Notes: generated by a model not told the origin, from the sequence alone. Counted from the first letter of the stretch, positions 15,004-23,648 are shown. The stretch is 64,000 bases of DNA from Chloroflexota bacterium (GCA_022616275.1 JAKEFB010000261.1:1-64000), one strand, 5' to 3'. Translations and numbers: made by a program.

Positions 15004-16234
15004 CGTCTCCCGGCTGACGGTCTCCTGCTTCCGCTTCCGACTCAGGTGGTCGCGATACCAGTAGGTCACCCGCCCGCCCACGAGGTGGAGCCAGCACCAA
15101 CAGAGCCAGTAGCGCCGCCCGCTCGACCATTTTGTCGCGGTAGATAAACTCGTGTTGAGCGTGGGCGCCATCCCCCACCGGACCCAGGCCATCGAGCGTG
15201 GCCGTATAAAGGCTGGTCGTGTTACCGTCCGAACCGCCCCCGGCCGCGCCCTCCTCCAGCTCCAACCCCAGCAGCCGGCCGGTGCGCCGGGCCATCTGCC
15301 AGAGGGCCTGGTTGGCCGGGGTGCGTTCCAGGGGCGGCCGGGTCATCCGCCCCTGTACCTCCAGCGTCGCCCCGGCCAGTTCCGGCCGCAAGCCCAGGAT
15401 AGCCGTCTCCACCCGGCGAGCCTCTTCCTGAGTGGGCACGCGCACATCCACCACGGCGCGACCGTGCGGAGCAACGACATTCGACCGTACCCCACCCTCA
15501 ACGATGCCTACATTCACGCTAACCCCTCGGGCCGGGTCATTCATGGCAAATAGCTTTTGAATGACGTAAGACAATTCCAGGACGGCGCTGACCCCTTTTT
15601 CCGGGTCCAGCCCGGCGTGGGCGGCCCGGCCATTGGCCACCACCTGGTAGCGGCCGACTCCTTTGCGGGCCGTCTTCAGCCAGCCGGCCGGACCCAGCGA
15701 CGGTTCCAGGACGAAGGCCCGCTCCACTTCCTGGGCCAGTTGGCGGATGTGGGGCGTAGACTCCTCACTGCCGATCTCTTCATCGGAATTCACCAGCACC
15801 ACCGGCCGGACCACCGGTTCCAGTCCGAGCGCCCGGATGGCCCGCAAGGCAAAGACCATTTGCGCCAGCCCACCCTTCATATCGTAGACGCCTGGCCCCT
15901 TCATGACGTTGCCATTGACGGAAAAGGGCATTTCCCGCAGCGCGCCCAACGGCCAAACGGTGTCGCAGTGCCCCAGCAGCAGTTGCCGGGGGGCGGCGGC
16001 CGGGCTGTAGCTCGGCCGGGCCACGAGGTGGCCGCCTGTCGTCTGGCCAGAAACCAACTCAACCTCGTAGTCCAGCTCCTGCAGCGCCTCCTGGACAATG
16101 GCCAGGACCTGAGCCTGGGCTTCTGGCGTTGAGGAAGGTGACTCAGCCAGAACCAGTCGCCGCAAAAAAGCGACCATTTCCTCTTCCTGCTGGCTAAGCG
16201 TGGCCAGGAGTTGCCCGGCCAGCGTTCGATCCAT
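14951..16234 (-). CDS. M20-family metallopeptidase (second copy) with abnormal C-terminus
   Basis: Frame of 427 residues in the CPG2/ArgE group. Metal and catalytic blocks are LLGHCDTVWPLG, GPGVYDMKGG, VNSDEEIGSEES, FVLEPS and GAHAQHEFIY; the dimerisation domain includes GRAAHAGLDPEKG. Normal family homology should end soon after RDKMVERAALLALLVL. The last 45 residues (rich in R, G, E, D) are unlike the family and are antisense to the VOC fragment, so the original 3' end was probably lost or replaced. The core looks intact and may be active. Confidence 0.82.
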   Translation of the reverse strand: MDRTLAGQLLATLSQQEEEMVAFLRRLVLAESPSSTPEAQAQVLAIVQEALQELDYEVELVSGQTTGGHLVARPSYSPAAAPRQLLLGHCDTVWPLGALREMPFSVNGNVMKGPGVYDMKGGLAQMVFALRAIRALGLEPVVRPVVLVNSDEEIGSEESTPHIRQLAQEVERAFVLEPSLGPAGWLKTARKGVGRYQVVANGRAAHAGLDPEKGVSAVLELSYVIQKLFAMNDPARGVSVNVGIVEGGVRSNVVAPHGRAVVDVRVPTQEEARRVETAILGLRPELAGATLEVQGRMTRPPLERTPANQALWQMARRTGRLLGLELEEGAAGGGSDGNTTSLYTATLDGLGPVGDGAHAQHEFIYRDKMVERAALLALLVLAPPRGRAGDLLVSRPPESEAEAGDRQPGDVRRADQRGLGCRRDPSA

Positions 16235-16256
16235 ACCTGACCCCGGTTACTGATCG

Positions 16257-16293
16257 TCTGCCTGCTGGCTACCCAATGTAGCCAGCAGGCAGA
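16257..16293. repeat. Perfect 16-bp stem-loop
   Basis: TCTGCCTGCTGGCTAC (16257-16272) and its exact complement (16278-16293) close a 5-base loop, in the gap between the LVIVD gene and the second M20 gene. There is no clear T run on the minus strand, so it may be a processing or attenuation structure instead of a classic terminator. Confidence 0.75.
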
Positions 16294-16351
16294 TTATAGC
16301 ACCAGACCGCCGGGGAGGGCGTTAAGATTGAGAGAATAAGCCACGTCCTGC

Positions 16352-18256
16352 TCAAGGGCGCAAAAGAACCGGCAGGTAAATAGACGTTGACAACGGTTGC
16401 AGGACCAGCAGGCCGGCCTCAGTGTCGCCGAGGTAGATATACTCTCCGGTTACTGCCAGGCTATAAGCTGAGAAACCGGTGCTGTCATAGCTGCTAATGA
16501 GGGCTGGCGCGGCCGGGTTGCTCACGTCAACCACCTGTAAAGAATCTCCGGCCGCCAGGTAGGCCCGATCCCCTACGATCTGCAGCCGGCGTACGTCGCC
16601 AATCCCATCAAGGTAACCGATTTCCGCCGGCAGGGCCGGCGTACTGACGTCAACCACCCGCAAGCCGCCATCACTATCAGCTACGTAAGCCAGGTTGCCG
16701 ACAATCGTGACGTCTGTGGCAAAGTCTGGCGTGTCGTAGTAGCCAATCTCGGCCGGCGCGGTCGGCGTCAACACGTCAATCAACCGCAGCCCGCTGCTGC
16801 CGTCGGCTACGTAGGCGGTTGTCGCCGAAACGGTAAGCCCGTAAGCCAGGTTGGGTGTGTCATAAAAACCGACTTCATTCGGTAGCGACGGCGTGGTCAC
16901 GTCAATCACCCGCAGCCCACTACTCCCGTCGGCCACGTAAGCGTAGTCCCCGGCCACAAACACGCCGTAAGCGTTAGACGGTGTATCGTAGCCACCTACC
17001 TGGGTGGGGGCGGCCGGGTTGGACACGTCACTAATTTGCAGGCCCGCGTCGCCGTCGGCAATATACGCCATGCCGGCCAGGACGGTAACGCCGTAGGCAG
17101 TGCCAGGTGAATCATAGGAGCCCGCCAGAACGGGGGCGGCCGGGTTGCTCATATCAAAAATCTCCAGACCCTCATAATAGTTGGCCACGTAGGCGTAGTT
17201 GCCCAACAGGGCCATTTCAGTAGGCCGCCCGGCCGTGTTGGAGCCGCCAACCAGGGTGGGATTCGCCGGGTTGTTAATGTCCACGACGCGCAGCCCCAGG
17301 TAATTATCGGCGACATAGGCATAATCTTCCTCCAGGGCAATGCCAAAACCGTAGCCCCCGGTTACTTCCGATTGGACAAAAGTCGGGGTAGCCGGCGTGG
17401 TTACATCCAAAATGTACAGTCCACCCCAACCCCCGGCTACGTAGAGGTAGTTGCCCTGGACGGCCAGGTAGCGGGCGTAACCAGCGCTGTTGCTGAAGCC
17501 GATTTCGGCCGGGTTGCCAGGGTCGGCGACATTGACGACGCGAACGCCGTTGCCCCCATCGGCAACATAGGCGATGGTGCTGGTTACCGCTATGCCCCAG
17601 GCCGTGCCTGGCGTGTCTAGAAAGCCCTCTTCAAACGGCGCGGCCGCATTAGTGACGTTAATAACCCGCAGACCGCCCTGGCTGCTATCCCCGACGTAGG
17701 CGTAATTGCCGGAAACAGCCACGCCCAGGGCAGAGCCAGGTGTATCTACGAAGCCGGTTTCCTCGGGCGCGGCCGGGTTGCTCACGTCAACGATCCGCAG
17801 ACCACTACCATAATCCGCCAGATAAGCGTAATTGCCGGCCAGGTCCACCCCATAGGCGATACTGGGAGAATCATACCAGCCCGAAAAAACCGGCGCGGCC
17901 GGGTTGCTGATGTCTAGAATCTGCAGGCCGGCGCTGCCCACGGCCAGGTAGGCAAAGTTGCCGTTGACGGCCACATGCCGGACAACATCCCGCAAAATGT
18001 CGCTTTGCCCGACGACGGCCGGCGCCAGAGGGTTGGTAATGTCTAGGACGATAAGCCGCAGCCCCAGGCCCAGGTAAGCGACATTGCCTTGTGTCGCTAC
18101 ACTGTTACTGTTGCCCCCCACCTGGCCAATCAACAGGTAATCCAAACCGCCCGTGGGGGCGGCCGGGGGCGGCGCGGCCTGGGCCAGCCGGCCATGCTCC
18201 ACCACCAGGCAGAGGCCCACGACGATAATAAGTAAAGCCAAAAGATGTTTTAACAT
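16352..18256 (-). CDS. Secreted LVIVD-repeat beta-propeller protein
   Basis: Protein of 634 residues. A signal peptide (about 1-28) precedes roughly thirteen LVIVD repeats of about 42 residues, each with a core such as GLRIVDVSNPAAP and an AYVADG strand. The repeats fill residues 40-615 and should form beta-propellers. It ends STSIYLPVLLRP, matching the YLPLIVRP motif in the FG-GAP protein at 40626. The family is common on the surface of Chloroflexota and related bacteria; its binding partner is unknown. The repeats are similar enough at DNA level to recombine. Confidence 0.88.
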   Translation of the reverse strand: MLKHLLALLIIVVGLCLVVEHGRLAQAAPPPAAPTGGLDYLLIGQVGGNSNSVATQGNVAYLGLGLRLIVLDITNPLAPAVVGQSDILRDVVRHVAVNGNFAYLAVGSAGLQILDISNPAAPVFSGWYDSPSIAYGVDLAGNYAYLADYGSGLRIVDVSNPAAPEETGFVDTPGSALGVAVSGNYAYVGDSSQGGLRVINVTNAAAPFEEGFLDTPGTAWGIAVTSTIAYVADGGNGVRVVNVADPGNPAEIGFSNSAGYARYLAVQGNYLYVAGGWGGLYILDVTTPATPTFVQSEVTGGYGFGIALEEDYAYVADNYLGLRVVDINNPANPTLVGGSNTAGRPTEMALLGNYAYVANYYEGLEIFDMSNPAAPVLAGSYDSPGTAYGVTVLAGMAYIADGDAGLQISDVSNPAAPTQVGGYDTPSNAYGVFVAGDYAYVADGSSGLRVIDVTTPSLPNEVGFYDTPNLAYGLTVSATTAYVADGSSGLRLIDVLTPTAPAEIGYYDTPDFATDVTIVGNLAYVADSDGGLRVVDVSTPALPAEIGYLDGIGDVRRLQIVGDRAYLAAGDSLQVVDVSNPAAPALISSYDSTGFSAYSLAVTGEYIYLGDTEAGLLVLQPLSTSIYLPVLLRP

Positions 18257-18290
18257 GATCGCTCCTTATTGTTTTGATCTCCCTGTTGAT

Positions 18291-18333
18291 AACCTCCCGG
18301 AGGTTTGTAGGGGTTATCCTCCAGGAGGTTATT
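18291..18333. repeat. AACCTCC/GGAGGTT palindromes upstream of the LVIVD gene
   Basis: AACCTCC-C-GGAGGTT (18291-18305) is followed by a second related dyad, TCCTCC-A-GGAGG (18317-18329). They match the core of the palindrome at 10866-10886. Confidence 0.65.
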
Positions 18334-18449
18334 GCCGATAAACCCCTCATTTAGAAGTAGTGTAACCGGCCGGCGTCCACCAAACGTCCAAAAAGGGCCT
18401 GGCTGAGGTCGCCGCTTTTCTCTTGTTTAGAAGGGCCTGGCTCCCGCCC

Positions 18450-20000
18450 CTATACTTCCTGCTTTTCAAAGGCAGCGATGGCCACCAGCAAGGCCAGCAC
18501 CACCAGGACCAGGCTTAACGCCAGGGCGCCGGCCTGGGGAGTTACTTCGCCGCCCAGGGCCAGTTGCCTGGCCCAGCCCACCAACATACCGGGCATCAGC
18601 CCGCCCAGGCGCGGCACGCTCCCGGCCAGCAAGACCAGCACGGTCCCGGCCGCCGCCAGTCCCCCCGCCACCCCGGTGCTTTTAGCCAGCGTGCTGCCCA
18701 GCACAGCCAGGGCGACAAAGACCAGCAGCCAGGCCAGCATCAGGAGGTTCAACGAGACAAATGCGCCCAGGTCAGGCGCGTGGAAAAGGAACAAGGTGTA
18801 ATAATAACAGCCCACGGCCGCCACCAGGAAAGCCAGAGCGAAAAGAGCAACCTGGGCGACAAATTTGCTGAGGATAAAAGCCCAACGCGGCAGCGGCTTG
18901 CTCAAGACCATCGCCGCCGTTCCCCGCTCCTTCTCGCCAGCCACCACCCCCATGCCCAGGAGAATGGCCAGTAAAAAGCCGAATTGGGTCAGGTTATCAA
19001 TATATTCGGCCAGGGCGTCGCCAATGGTCGGCTCCGGGATCAGTCCGGCAAATTGCTCGGCCCCTTCCAGGCTGCCCAGGATCTCCGGTAGATAGCGGAT
19101 GGTCAACGGCGCGAGCAGGCCAAAGAGGGCAAACACCGCGCCAACCACCAACACCCGCCTGGTGCGCCACTGCTGCTGTAGTTCCTTACGCACGGCCGTC
19201 AGAAAGAGGCCCATTTCGGCGGCGATGGAGGGGCCAGGGCCGGCCGCCGGCCGGGGCCGCTGCCGCCAGGCCCAGAGCACGGCCGGCAAGATGATCACCG
19301 CCAGCAGACCTTCTACCAGCCAGACGTTGTCCAGCCGTTGGGCCGCATACACGGCGATAGCATCTACGGCTGCGTGGTACAGAATGGCGGCAACCAGGTA
19401 TAACCAGTTGCGGCGGGTAAAAGCCTGCAAGACGATCAACGACAGGCTGACCTGCAACGCTAGGGCCAGGAGGCGTTCTAAAACAGGGGCCAACGCCAGC
19501 CAGGGTGAGCTGAAAAGCAGTTCCATTTGTTGCTGCAACAAGACCAACTGCCCGGCCGGCAGCTCCAGCGTCTGTAAGTCAGTGCCGCGCAGTGAGGCCA
19601 GGGAACTGACCTGGGCCGCCACCAGCACGCCGCCCAGGACCATCGCCTCAATCCCGCCGTGGCCCAACCCCAGCATAATCCCATCTTCACTGCGGCGCGC
19701 CGAACGGAGTAGCCAATAGCCGACCGCGCGGGCCAGCTCCTCGGTCAGCCCGGCCGTCAGACCTAATACCAGCGCCGCCTGGACCAGCCGGCCGCCATCT
19801 GATAACCCTTCAGGCAAGACGCCCAGCCGCCCCAGCAGCGCGTTCAACGGGATGTGGACTAACTGCGCCCCGACGAACGTCAGCACCCCCACGCAAAAAA
19901 GCAGCCAGGGCACCCGGTAACGCCGCCGCAACCCCACCGCCAGCGCTGGGGGCAGGAAAATCAAGAAGAGGACGATGAGGGTGTAAAAAACAACAATCAT
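18450..20000 (-). CDS. YhfC-like membrane protease domain fused to ABC-2 permease
   Basis: Polytopic protein of about 516 residues in two halves. Residues 1-245 look like the YhfC family: about seven membrane segments with E87-E88-x2-R91 (EELARAVGYW), H114-GGIE118 and H209 (LYHAAVDA), the pattern of intramembrane glutamate metalloproteases. Residues about 262-516 are an ABC-2/NosY-type permease (WRTRRVLVV, GVVAGEKERGT, SKPLPRWAFILSKF) with about six segments. It pairs with the ATPase gene immediately upstream on the same transcript. The ATG at 20000 is preferred to a TTG four codons earlier that sits against the AATTACCT repeat. The exported cargo is unknown. Confidence 0.85.
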   Translation of the reverse strand: MIVVFYTLIVLFLIFLPPALAVGLRRRYRVPWLLFCVGVLTFVGAQLVHIPLNALLGRLGVLPEGLSDGGRLVQAALVLGLTAGLTEELARAVGYWLLRSARRSEDGIMLGLGHGGIEAMVLGGVLVAAQVSSLASLRGTDLQTLELPAGQLVLLQQQMELLFSSPWLALAPVLERLLALALQVSLSLIVLQAFTRRNWLYLVAAILYHAAVDAIAVYAAQRLDNVWLVEGLLAVIILPAVLWAWRQRPRPAAGPGPSIAAEMGLFLTAVRKELQQQWRTRRVLVVGAVFALFGLLAPLTIRYLPEILGSLEGAEQFAGLIPEPTIGDALAEYIDNLTQFGFLLAILLGMGVVAGEKERGTAAMVLSKPLPRWAFILSKFVAQVALFALAFLVAAVGCYYYTLFLFHAPDLGAFVSLNLLMLAWLLVFVALAVLGSTLAKSTGVAGGLAAAGTVLVLLAGSVPRLGGLMPGMLVGWARQLALGGEVTPQAGALALSLVLVVLALLVAIAAFEKQEV

Positions 20001-20009
20001 CAACTCAAC

Positions 20010-20034
20010 CAATTACCTAATTACTCAATTACCT
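20010..20034. repeat. AATTACCT octamer repeat spanning a stop codon
   Basis: Three 8-base units (AATTACCT, AATTACTC, AATTACCT) lie between the ATPase and permease genes. They contain the TAA of the ATPase gene and encode its last residues. Confidence 0.8.
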
Positions 20035-20965
20035 CGTCCCTAGCCGTCTCCTCTAAAAACACTTCCTCCAGCGTCGGCCGCAGCCACTCGTAGCGGTTCA
20101 ATACCAGGCCCTCGGCCACCACCAACGGTAAGAGGGCCTGTTTACCCTGGTTTACGTCGTTGACCGCCAGGCGCAGGCTGTTGGCTTCCGTCGTCACGTT
20201 GGCCACCCAGGGCAGTGTTTGTAGCCGGCCGGCAAAACCGTCTAACAACGGCTGGCTGGCTTCGTCAAATTCCAGGACAACCGCGTTGCTTGTGTAGCGG
20301 GCCAGCAGCTCGTCCCGGCCGGCCACCAGCAAAAGCTGGCCCTCGTGAATCACGCCAACCGTGTCGCAGACCCGCTCTACGTCGTCCAGGATGTGGCTGG
20401 AGAGAAAAATCGTCGTCTGGCCACGCAACTGGCCAATCAGGTCGAGCACGTTGCGCCGGCCGGCCGGGTCCAGGGCGCTGGTCGGCTCGTCCAGGAAGAG
20501 GACCGGCGGCCGGTGAATGAGGGCCTGGGCCAGCCCCAGCCGCTGGCGCATGCCGCGCGAGAAGCCGCCAATCCGCCGGCTGGCGGCTCCGGCCAGGCCG
20601 GCCAGCGCCAACAGTTCCTCGGCCCGCTGCCGGCGGGCGGCCGGGTCCAGGCTATACAACCGGCCGGCGTAGTCCAGGAACTCGCGAGGCGTCATCCAGG
20701 TGTAAAAAGCTGGCTCCTCCGGCAGGTAGCCAAAATTTTCCCGAGCGGCGCGGTTGTCGCTCGTGACCTCCACCCCGGCCACCCAGGCCGTCCCCGTGGT
20801 CGGCCGGGCCAGCCCGGTCAGCAGCCGGATGGTCGTCGTCTTACCGGCGCCATTTCGGCCCAGGAAGCCAAAGACCGAACCGGCCGGTACGCTTAAATCC
20901 AGCGGCTTCAACGCCTCCACCGGCCCATAGCGCCGGCTTAGTCCCTGGCAGCGAATAGCGTCCAT
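20021..20965 (-). CDS. ABC transporter ATP-binding protein
   Basis: ATPase of 314 residues of the CcmA/NatA type. Walker A is GRNGAGKTTT (about 37-46), the Q-loop region YLPEEPAFYTWMT, signature FSRGMRQRLGLAQ, Walker B VLFLDEPTSALDP and the H-loop LSSH are all present. The C-terminal 85 residues form the DUF4162-type accessory region. It would energise the fused YhfC/ABC-2 permease downstream. Upstream genes are a PLDc_N-type small membrane protein and an HTH regulator in the same direction, so the four probably form one operon. Confidence 0.92.
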   Translation of the reverse strand: MDAIRCQGLSRRYGPVEALKPLDLSVPAGSVFGFLGRNGAGKTTTIRLLTGLARPTTGTAWVAGVEVTSDNRAARENFGYLPEEPAFYTWMTPREFLDYAGRLYSLDPAARRQRAEELLALAGLAGAASRRIGGFSRGMRQRLGLAQALIHRPPVLFLDEPTSALDPAGRRNVLDLIGQLRGQTTIFLSSHILDDVERVCDTVGVIHEGQLLLVAGRDELLARYTSNAVVLEFDEASQPLLDGFAGRLQTLPWVANVTTEANSLRLAVNDVNQGKQALLPLVVAEGLVLNRYEWLRPTLEEVFLEETARDEVIE

Positions 20966-20973
20966 AGTGAATC

Positions 20974-21011
20974 AGAGATTGGAGATTGGAGATTGCCAAT
21001 CTCCAATCTCT
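20974..21011. repeat. Perfect 16-bp hairpin made of GGAGATT units
   Basis: AGAGATTGGAGATTGG (20974-20989), loop AGATTG, then its exact complement (20996-21011). Both arms are tandem heptamers of the same unit as at 3224-3252. It occupies the gap before the ATPase gene. Confidence 0.9.
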
Positions 21012-21018
21012 ATTCTCC

Positions 21019-21234
21019 TTATTCTTCTCCCCGGCCGAGGACGAAATACAAAATCGGACCAATTCCTGCATTCACAAAGAGGATAACCAACACCCACACC
21101 CATTTCGGGCCACGCGTCGCCGGCCGGCGGGCCAGGTCCACCAACGCAACGATCATCAACCCCAACTGGATAAGGGCCAGAGGAATCAATAATGGTAGCA
21201 GTTCCCGCAGTAATTCAATTTCTTGTTCACTCAT
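21019..21234 (-). CDS. Small membrane protein with PLDc_N-type domain
   Basis: Protein of 71 residues with two membrane segments (about 13-34 and 46-66) and the PLDc_N pattern: a KWVWVLVILFVNAGIGPILYF second helix. Such proteins accompany ABC-2 exporters and some sigma/anti-sigma modules. It is probably a small transporter accessory. Its ATG lies inside the TCATTGC repeat array. Confidence 0.75.
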   Translation of the reverse strand: MSEQEIELLRELLPLLIPLALIQLGLMIVALVDLARRPATRGPKWVWVLVILFVNAGIGPILYFVLGRGEE

Positions 21235-21258
21235 TGCTCATTGCTCATCGCTCATTAC
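21231..21258. repeat. TCATTGC tandem heptamer spanning a start and a stop codon
   Basis: Four 7-base units (TCATTGC, TCATTGC, TCATCGC, TCATTAC). The first supplies the start codon of the small membrane protein and the second supplies the TGA of the HTH regulator; later units encode that regulator's last residues (MSDEQ). Confidence 0.85.
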
Positions 21259-21777
21259 TCCCACCGGATACGAAATAAAAGCCAGCCGGTGTTGCCGCCG
21301 GCCGCCGCCCGGCCCGTGAGCCATTAGCGGCGCAAACGCCTGGCGCAGCGCCTCGCCAAAAGCGTCCAGTTCCTCCGGGGTAGCCCAAAAGGTAGTTGCG
21401 CTATAACCCACCCGGTCGGCCGCCAGGTCCGGGTGGGGGTTGGCCTCCAGGTAATCGTTAAATCCTTGTAGCAGGCTGGCCACAAAGGTAGCCAGGTATT
21501 GCAGGTGTTCGGTGGCCGTCGCCCCGGCCAGATCTTCCTGGCTCAGGTGTGGTTGCCCGGCCAACTGGTAAATCTTCTCCTCAATGCCGTTGATCAAGCG
21601 TGTTTCGGCTACAGCCAACAGCCCTCCGTTCAGAAGCAACTTCACGTGGCGATAGAGCGAGGACTTGGCCACGTCCGGCAGCTCTTTAGCCATGTCCTGC
21701 GTGCTGAGGGGCCGGCCGGCCAGCACCTGGAGGATCCGCAGCCGGACTGGATGGATAATTAATTCTGCCTTCTTCAA
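21238..21777 (-). CDS. ArsR-like HTH transcriptional regulator
   Basis: Protein of about 179 residues. The N-terminal winged helix (ELIIHPVRLRILQVLAGRP, STQDMAKELPDVAKSSLYRH, VKLLLNGGLL) fits the HTH_20/ArsR group. The C-terminal half is helical, with a TFWATPEELDAFGEAL segment seen in regulators of this type. I chose the TTG at 21775-21777 because a near-consensus promoter lies at 21812-21840, inside what would be the N-terminus of a longer frame to 21876. It probably controls the ABC-2 export operon downstream, including itself. Confidence 0.75.
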   Translation of the reverse strand: MKKAELIIHPVRLRILQVLAGRPLSTQDMAKELPDVAKSSLYRHVKLLLNGGLLAVAETRLINGIEEKIYQLAGQPHLSQEDLAGATATEHLQYLATFVASLLQGFNDYLEANPHPDLAADRVGYSATTFWATPEELDAFGEALRQAFAPLMAHGPGGGRRQHRLAFISYPVGVMSDEQ

Positions 21778-21811
21778 GTCATTCTCAAAATTAGTAACAT
21801 TCCCAATATTG

Positions 21812-21840
21812 ATAATAACAAAGCTCTTTCTGATTGTCAA
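21812..21840 (-). promoter_or_regulatory. Promoter of the HTH/ABC-2 operon
   Basis: On the minus strand TTGACA (21840-21835) is followed after exactly 17 bases by TATTAT (21817-21812). The start codon of the regulator lies about 35 bases beyond the -10. Confidence 0.75.
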
Positions 21841-21853
21841 TAAGGTAAACAAC

Positions 21854-21895
21854 AAAACATTCGCGCCATTCGCCATTGGCGATATTCGCGATTAA
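21854..21895. repeat. CATTCGCG-type intergenic repeat, copy 2
   Basis: Carries the same 19 bases as 3398-3416, then GCCATTGGCGATATTCGCG. It lies between the divergent HTH regulator and Ggt genes. Confidence 0.75.
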
Positions 21896-22006
21896 CCGCA
21901 GTGGGCTATTGTTCACGGCCGGCGCCTGGGGTAAACTGTGGGCCAAATTCCACTCTGGCGAGGAGTTACTCATGTACCTTTCGGCTGACTCTGGGAGGAG
22001 CTATCT

Positions 22007-23602
22007 ATGCCTGGTGTAATCTCGGCCGGGGGGCCGGCAACTGCCGCGGCCGGCGCTGCCATGCTGGCCCAGGGCGGCAACGCCGTAGACGCCGCCGTGG
22101 CCGCCGCCTTCGCTTCCTTCATCGCCGAAATTGGCGTCGTCCACCTGGGCGGCAGCGGCATGGCCCAAATTTTCAATCCCCACGACGGCCGGGCCATTGC
22201 CTACGACTTTTTCAGCGCCATGCCGGGCCTGGGCCGCGCCGGGCCAGTGGAACGGCTGGATTTTGAGAAAGTGACAGTAGACTTTGGGCCGGCGACCCAG
22301 GACTTTTACCTGGGTCGCGGCTCGGTGGCCGTTCCGGGCAACATCGCCGGCCTCTGCCGGATGGCCGGCGATTACGGCCGGCTACCCCTGTCTACCCTTT
22401 TGGCGCCGGCCATCGGCCTGGCCCGCGAAGGGGTGACTATTGAGCCACTGCAAGCCGAGATCTGCCTTCTGCTGGCCCCGCTCTACACCCACACCCCGGC
22501 CATGCGCGCCCTCTTTACCCGGGACGGCCGGATGATTGCCCCTGGCAAACAGCTCTTCATCCCTGACCTGGCCTGCACGCTGGAGGCGCTGGCCCGCGAA
22601 GGAGCCGAATACGCCCGTACCGGCCGGCTGGCCCAGGCCCTCCTGGCCGACCAGGCTGCCAACGGTGGCCTGCTCACCCCCGCCGACCTGGAAAGCTACC
22701 AGGTGCGCCAGCTCTCGCCCATCCGTCTTCGTTACCGTGACTGCGATATTTTGCTGCCGCCCCCCAGCTCCAGCGGCGGCGTCCTGACCGCCTTCAGTCT
22801 TAAGCTGCTCAACCACTTTGACCTCCGGCACTATGTTTACGGCTCGGCCCGCCACCTACAATTGCTATACGAAGTGATGGCCGCCACCAGCCGCGCTCGC
22901 CCGGCCTGGGACCACAGCCTGGCTACCCGGCCAGAAAGGAAGGCCATTAACACCTTCCTCTCTGGCGCTTTTATTCAGGAATACGTGGACGAGGTTCGCG
23001 CCGCCCTGGCCGGCCGGCAGCGCCGCCCGGCCCTACCGGAAGTCGCCGCCCACCCGGATACCAGCCACCTCAGCGTCATTGACGGCGATGGCCTGGCCGT
23101 CAGTCTGACGACCACGGCCGGCGAGTCGGCCGGTTACGTGGTCCCCAACACAGGCTACATTCCCAACAACATGCTGGGCGAAGCCGATCTGCACCCTGGC
23201 GGTTTCCACAGTCGCCCGGCCGGTGAACGCATCCCAACCATGATGACCCCGGCCATCGTCTTGCACCACGGCCGCATCCGGCTGGTGGTGGGCAGCGGTG
23301 GCAGCACCCGCATCCGCAGCGCCATTCTCCAGGTGCTCAGCAACCTGTTAGACTTCAAGATGAAGCTGGTCGAGGCAGTCAACAGCGCCCGTGTTCACGT
23401 CGAAGATGGCCTACTCCACTGTGAGCTGGGTTACGATCCGGCGGCCGTGGATGAGCTGGAGCAGATGGGCTACCCTATTCAACGTTGGGACCGGCGCAGC
23501 CTTTACTTTGGCGGCGCCCACAGCGTCTCTCGTGCTGAAGACGGCCGGCTGGTGGCCGCCGGAGACGATCGCCGGGGCGGCGCCGCCATCGTCGTCCCGT
23601 AA
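22007..23602 (+). CDS. ggt: Gamma-glutamyltranspeptidase family protein
   Basis: Ntn-hydrolase precursor of 531 residues. The predicted self-cleavage and nucleophile site is D351-T352-S353-H354-L355-S356, so Thr352 would start the small subunit; downstream NNMLGEADLHPGGF and the glycine-rich VVGSGGSTRIRSAI loop are family hallmarks. There is no signal peptide, unlike exported Ggt, so it may be a cytoplasmic acylase-like relative of the DUF/YwrD type. A GGAGGAG ribosome site precedes the ATG. It ends at a strong terminator. Confidence 0.88.
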   Translation: MPGVISAGGPATAAAGAAMLAQGGNAVDAAVAAAFASFIAEIGVVHLGGSGMAQIFNPHDGRAIAYDFFSAMPGLGRAGPVERLDFEKVTVDFGPATQDFYLGRGSVAVPGNIAGLCRMAGDYGRLPLSTLLAPAIGLAREGVTIEPLQAEICLLLAPLYTHTPAMRALFTRDGRMIAPGKQLFIPDLACTLEALAREGAEYARTGRLAQALLADQAANGGLLTPADLESYQVRQLSPIRLRYRDCDILLPPPSSSGGVLTAFSLKLLNHFDLRHYVYGSARHLQLLYEVMAATSRARPAWDHSLATRPERKAINTFLSGAFIQEYVDEVRAALAGRQRRPALPEVAAHPDTSHLSVIDGDGLAVSLTTTAGESAGYVVPNTGYIPNNMLGEADLHPGGFHSRPAGERIPTMMTPAIVLHHGRIRLVVGSGGSTRIRSAILQVLSNLLDFKMKLVEAVNSARVHVEDGLLHCELGYDPAAVDELEQMGYPIQRWDRRSLYFGGAHSVSRAEDGRLVAAGDDRRGGAAIVVP

Positions 23603-23606
23603 ATTG

Positions 23607-23645
23607 AAAAAGGGCGGTGCAGCGATACTGCACCGCCCTTTTTTT
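23607..23645. terminator. Strong bidirectional terminator between convergent genes
   Basis: AAAAAGGGCGGTGCAG (23607-23622) pairs perfectly with 23628-23643 around a 5-base loop. Seven T follow on the plus strand and five T on the minus strand. It serves ggt (plus) and the lipoprotein gene (minus). Confidence 0.95.
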
Positions 23646-23648
23646 CCA

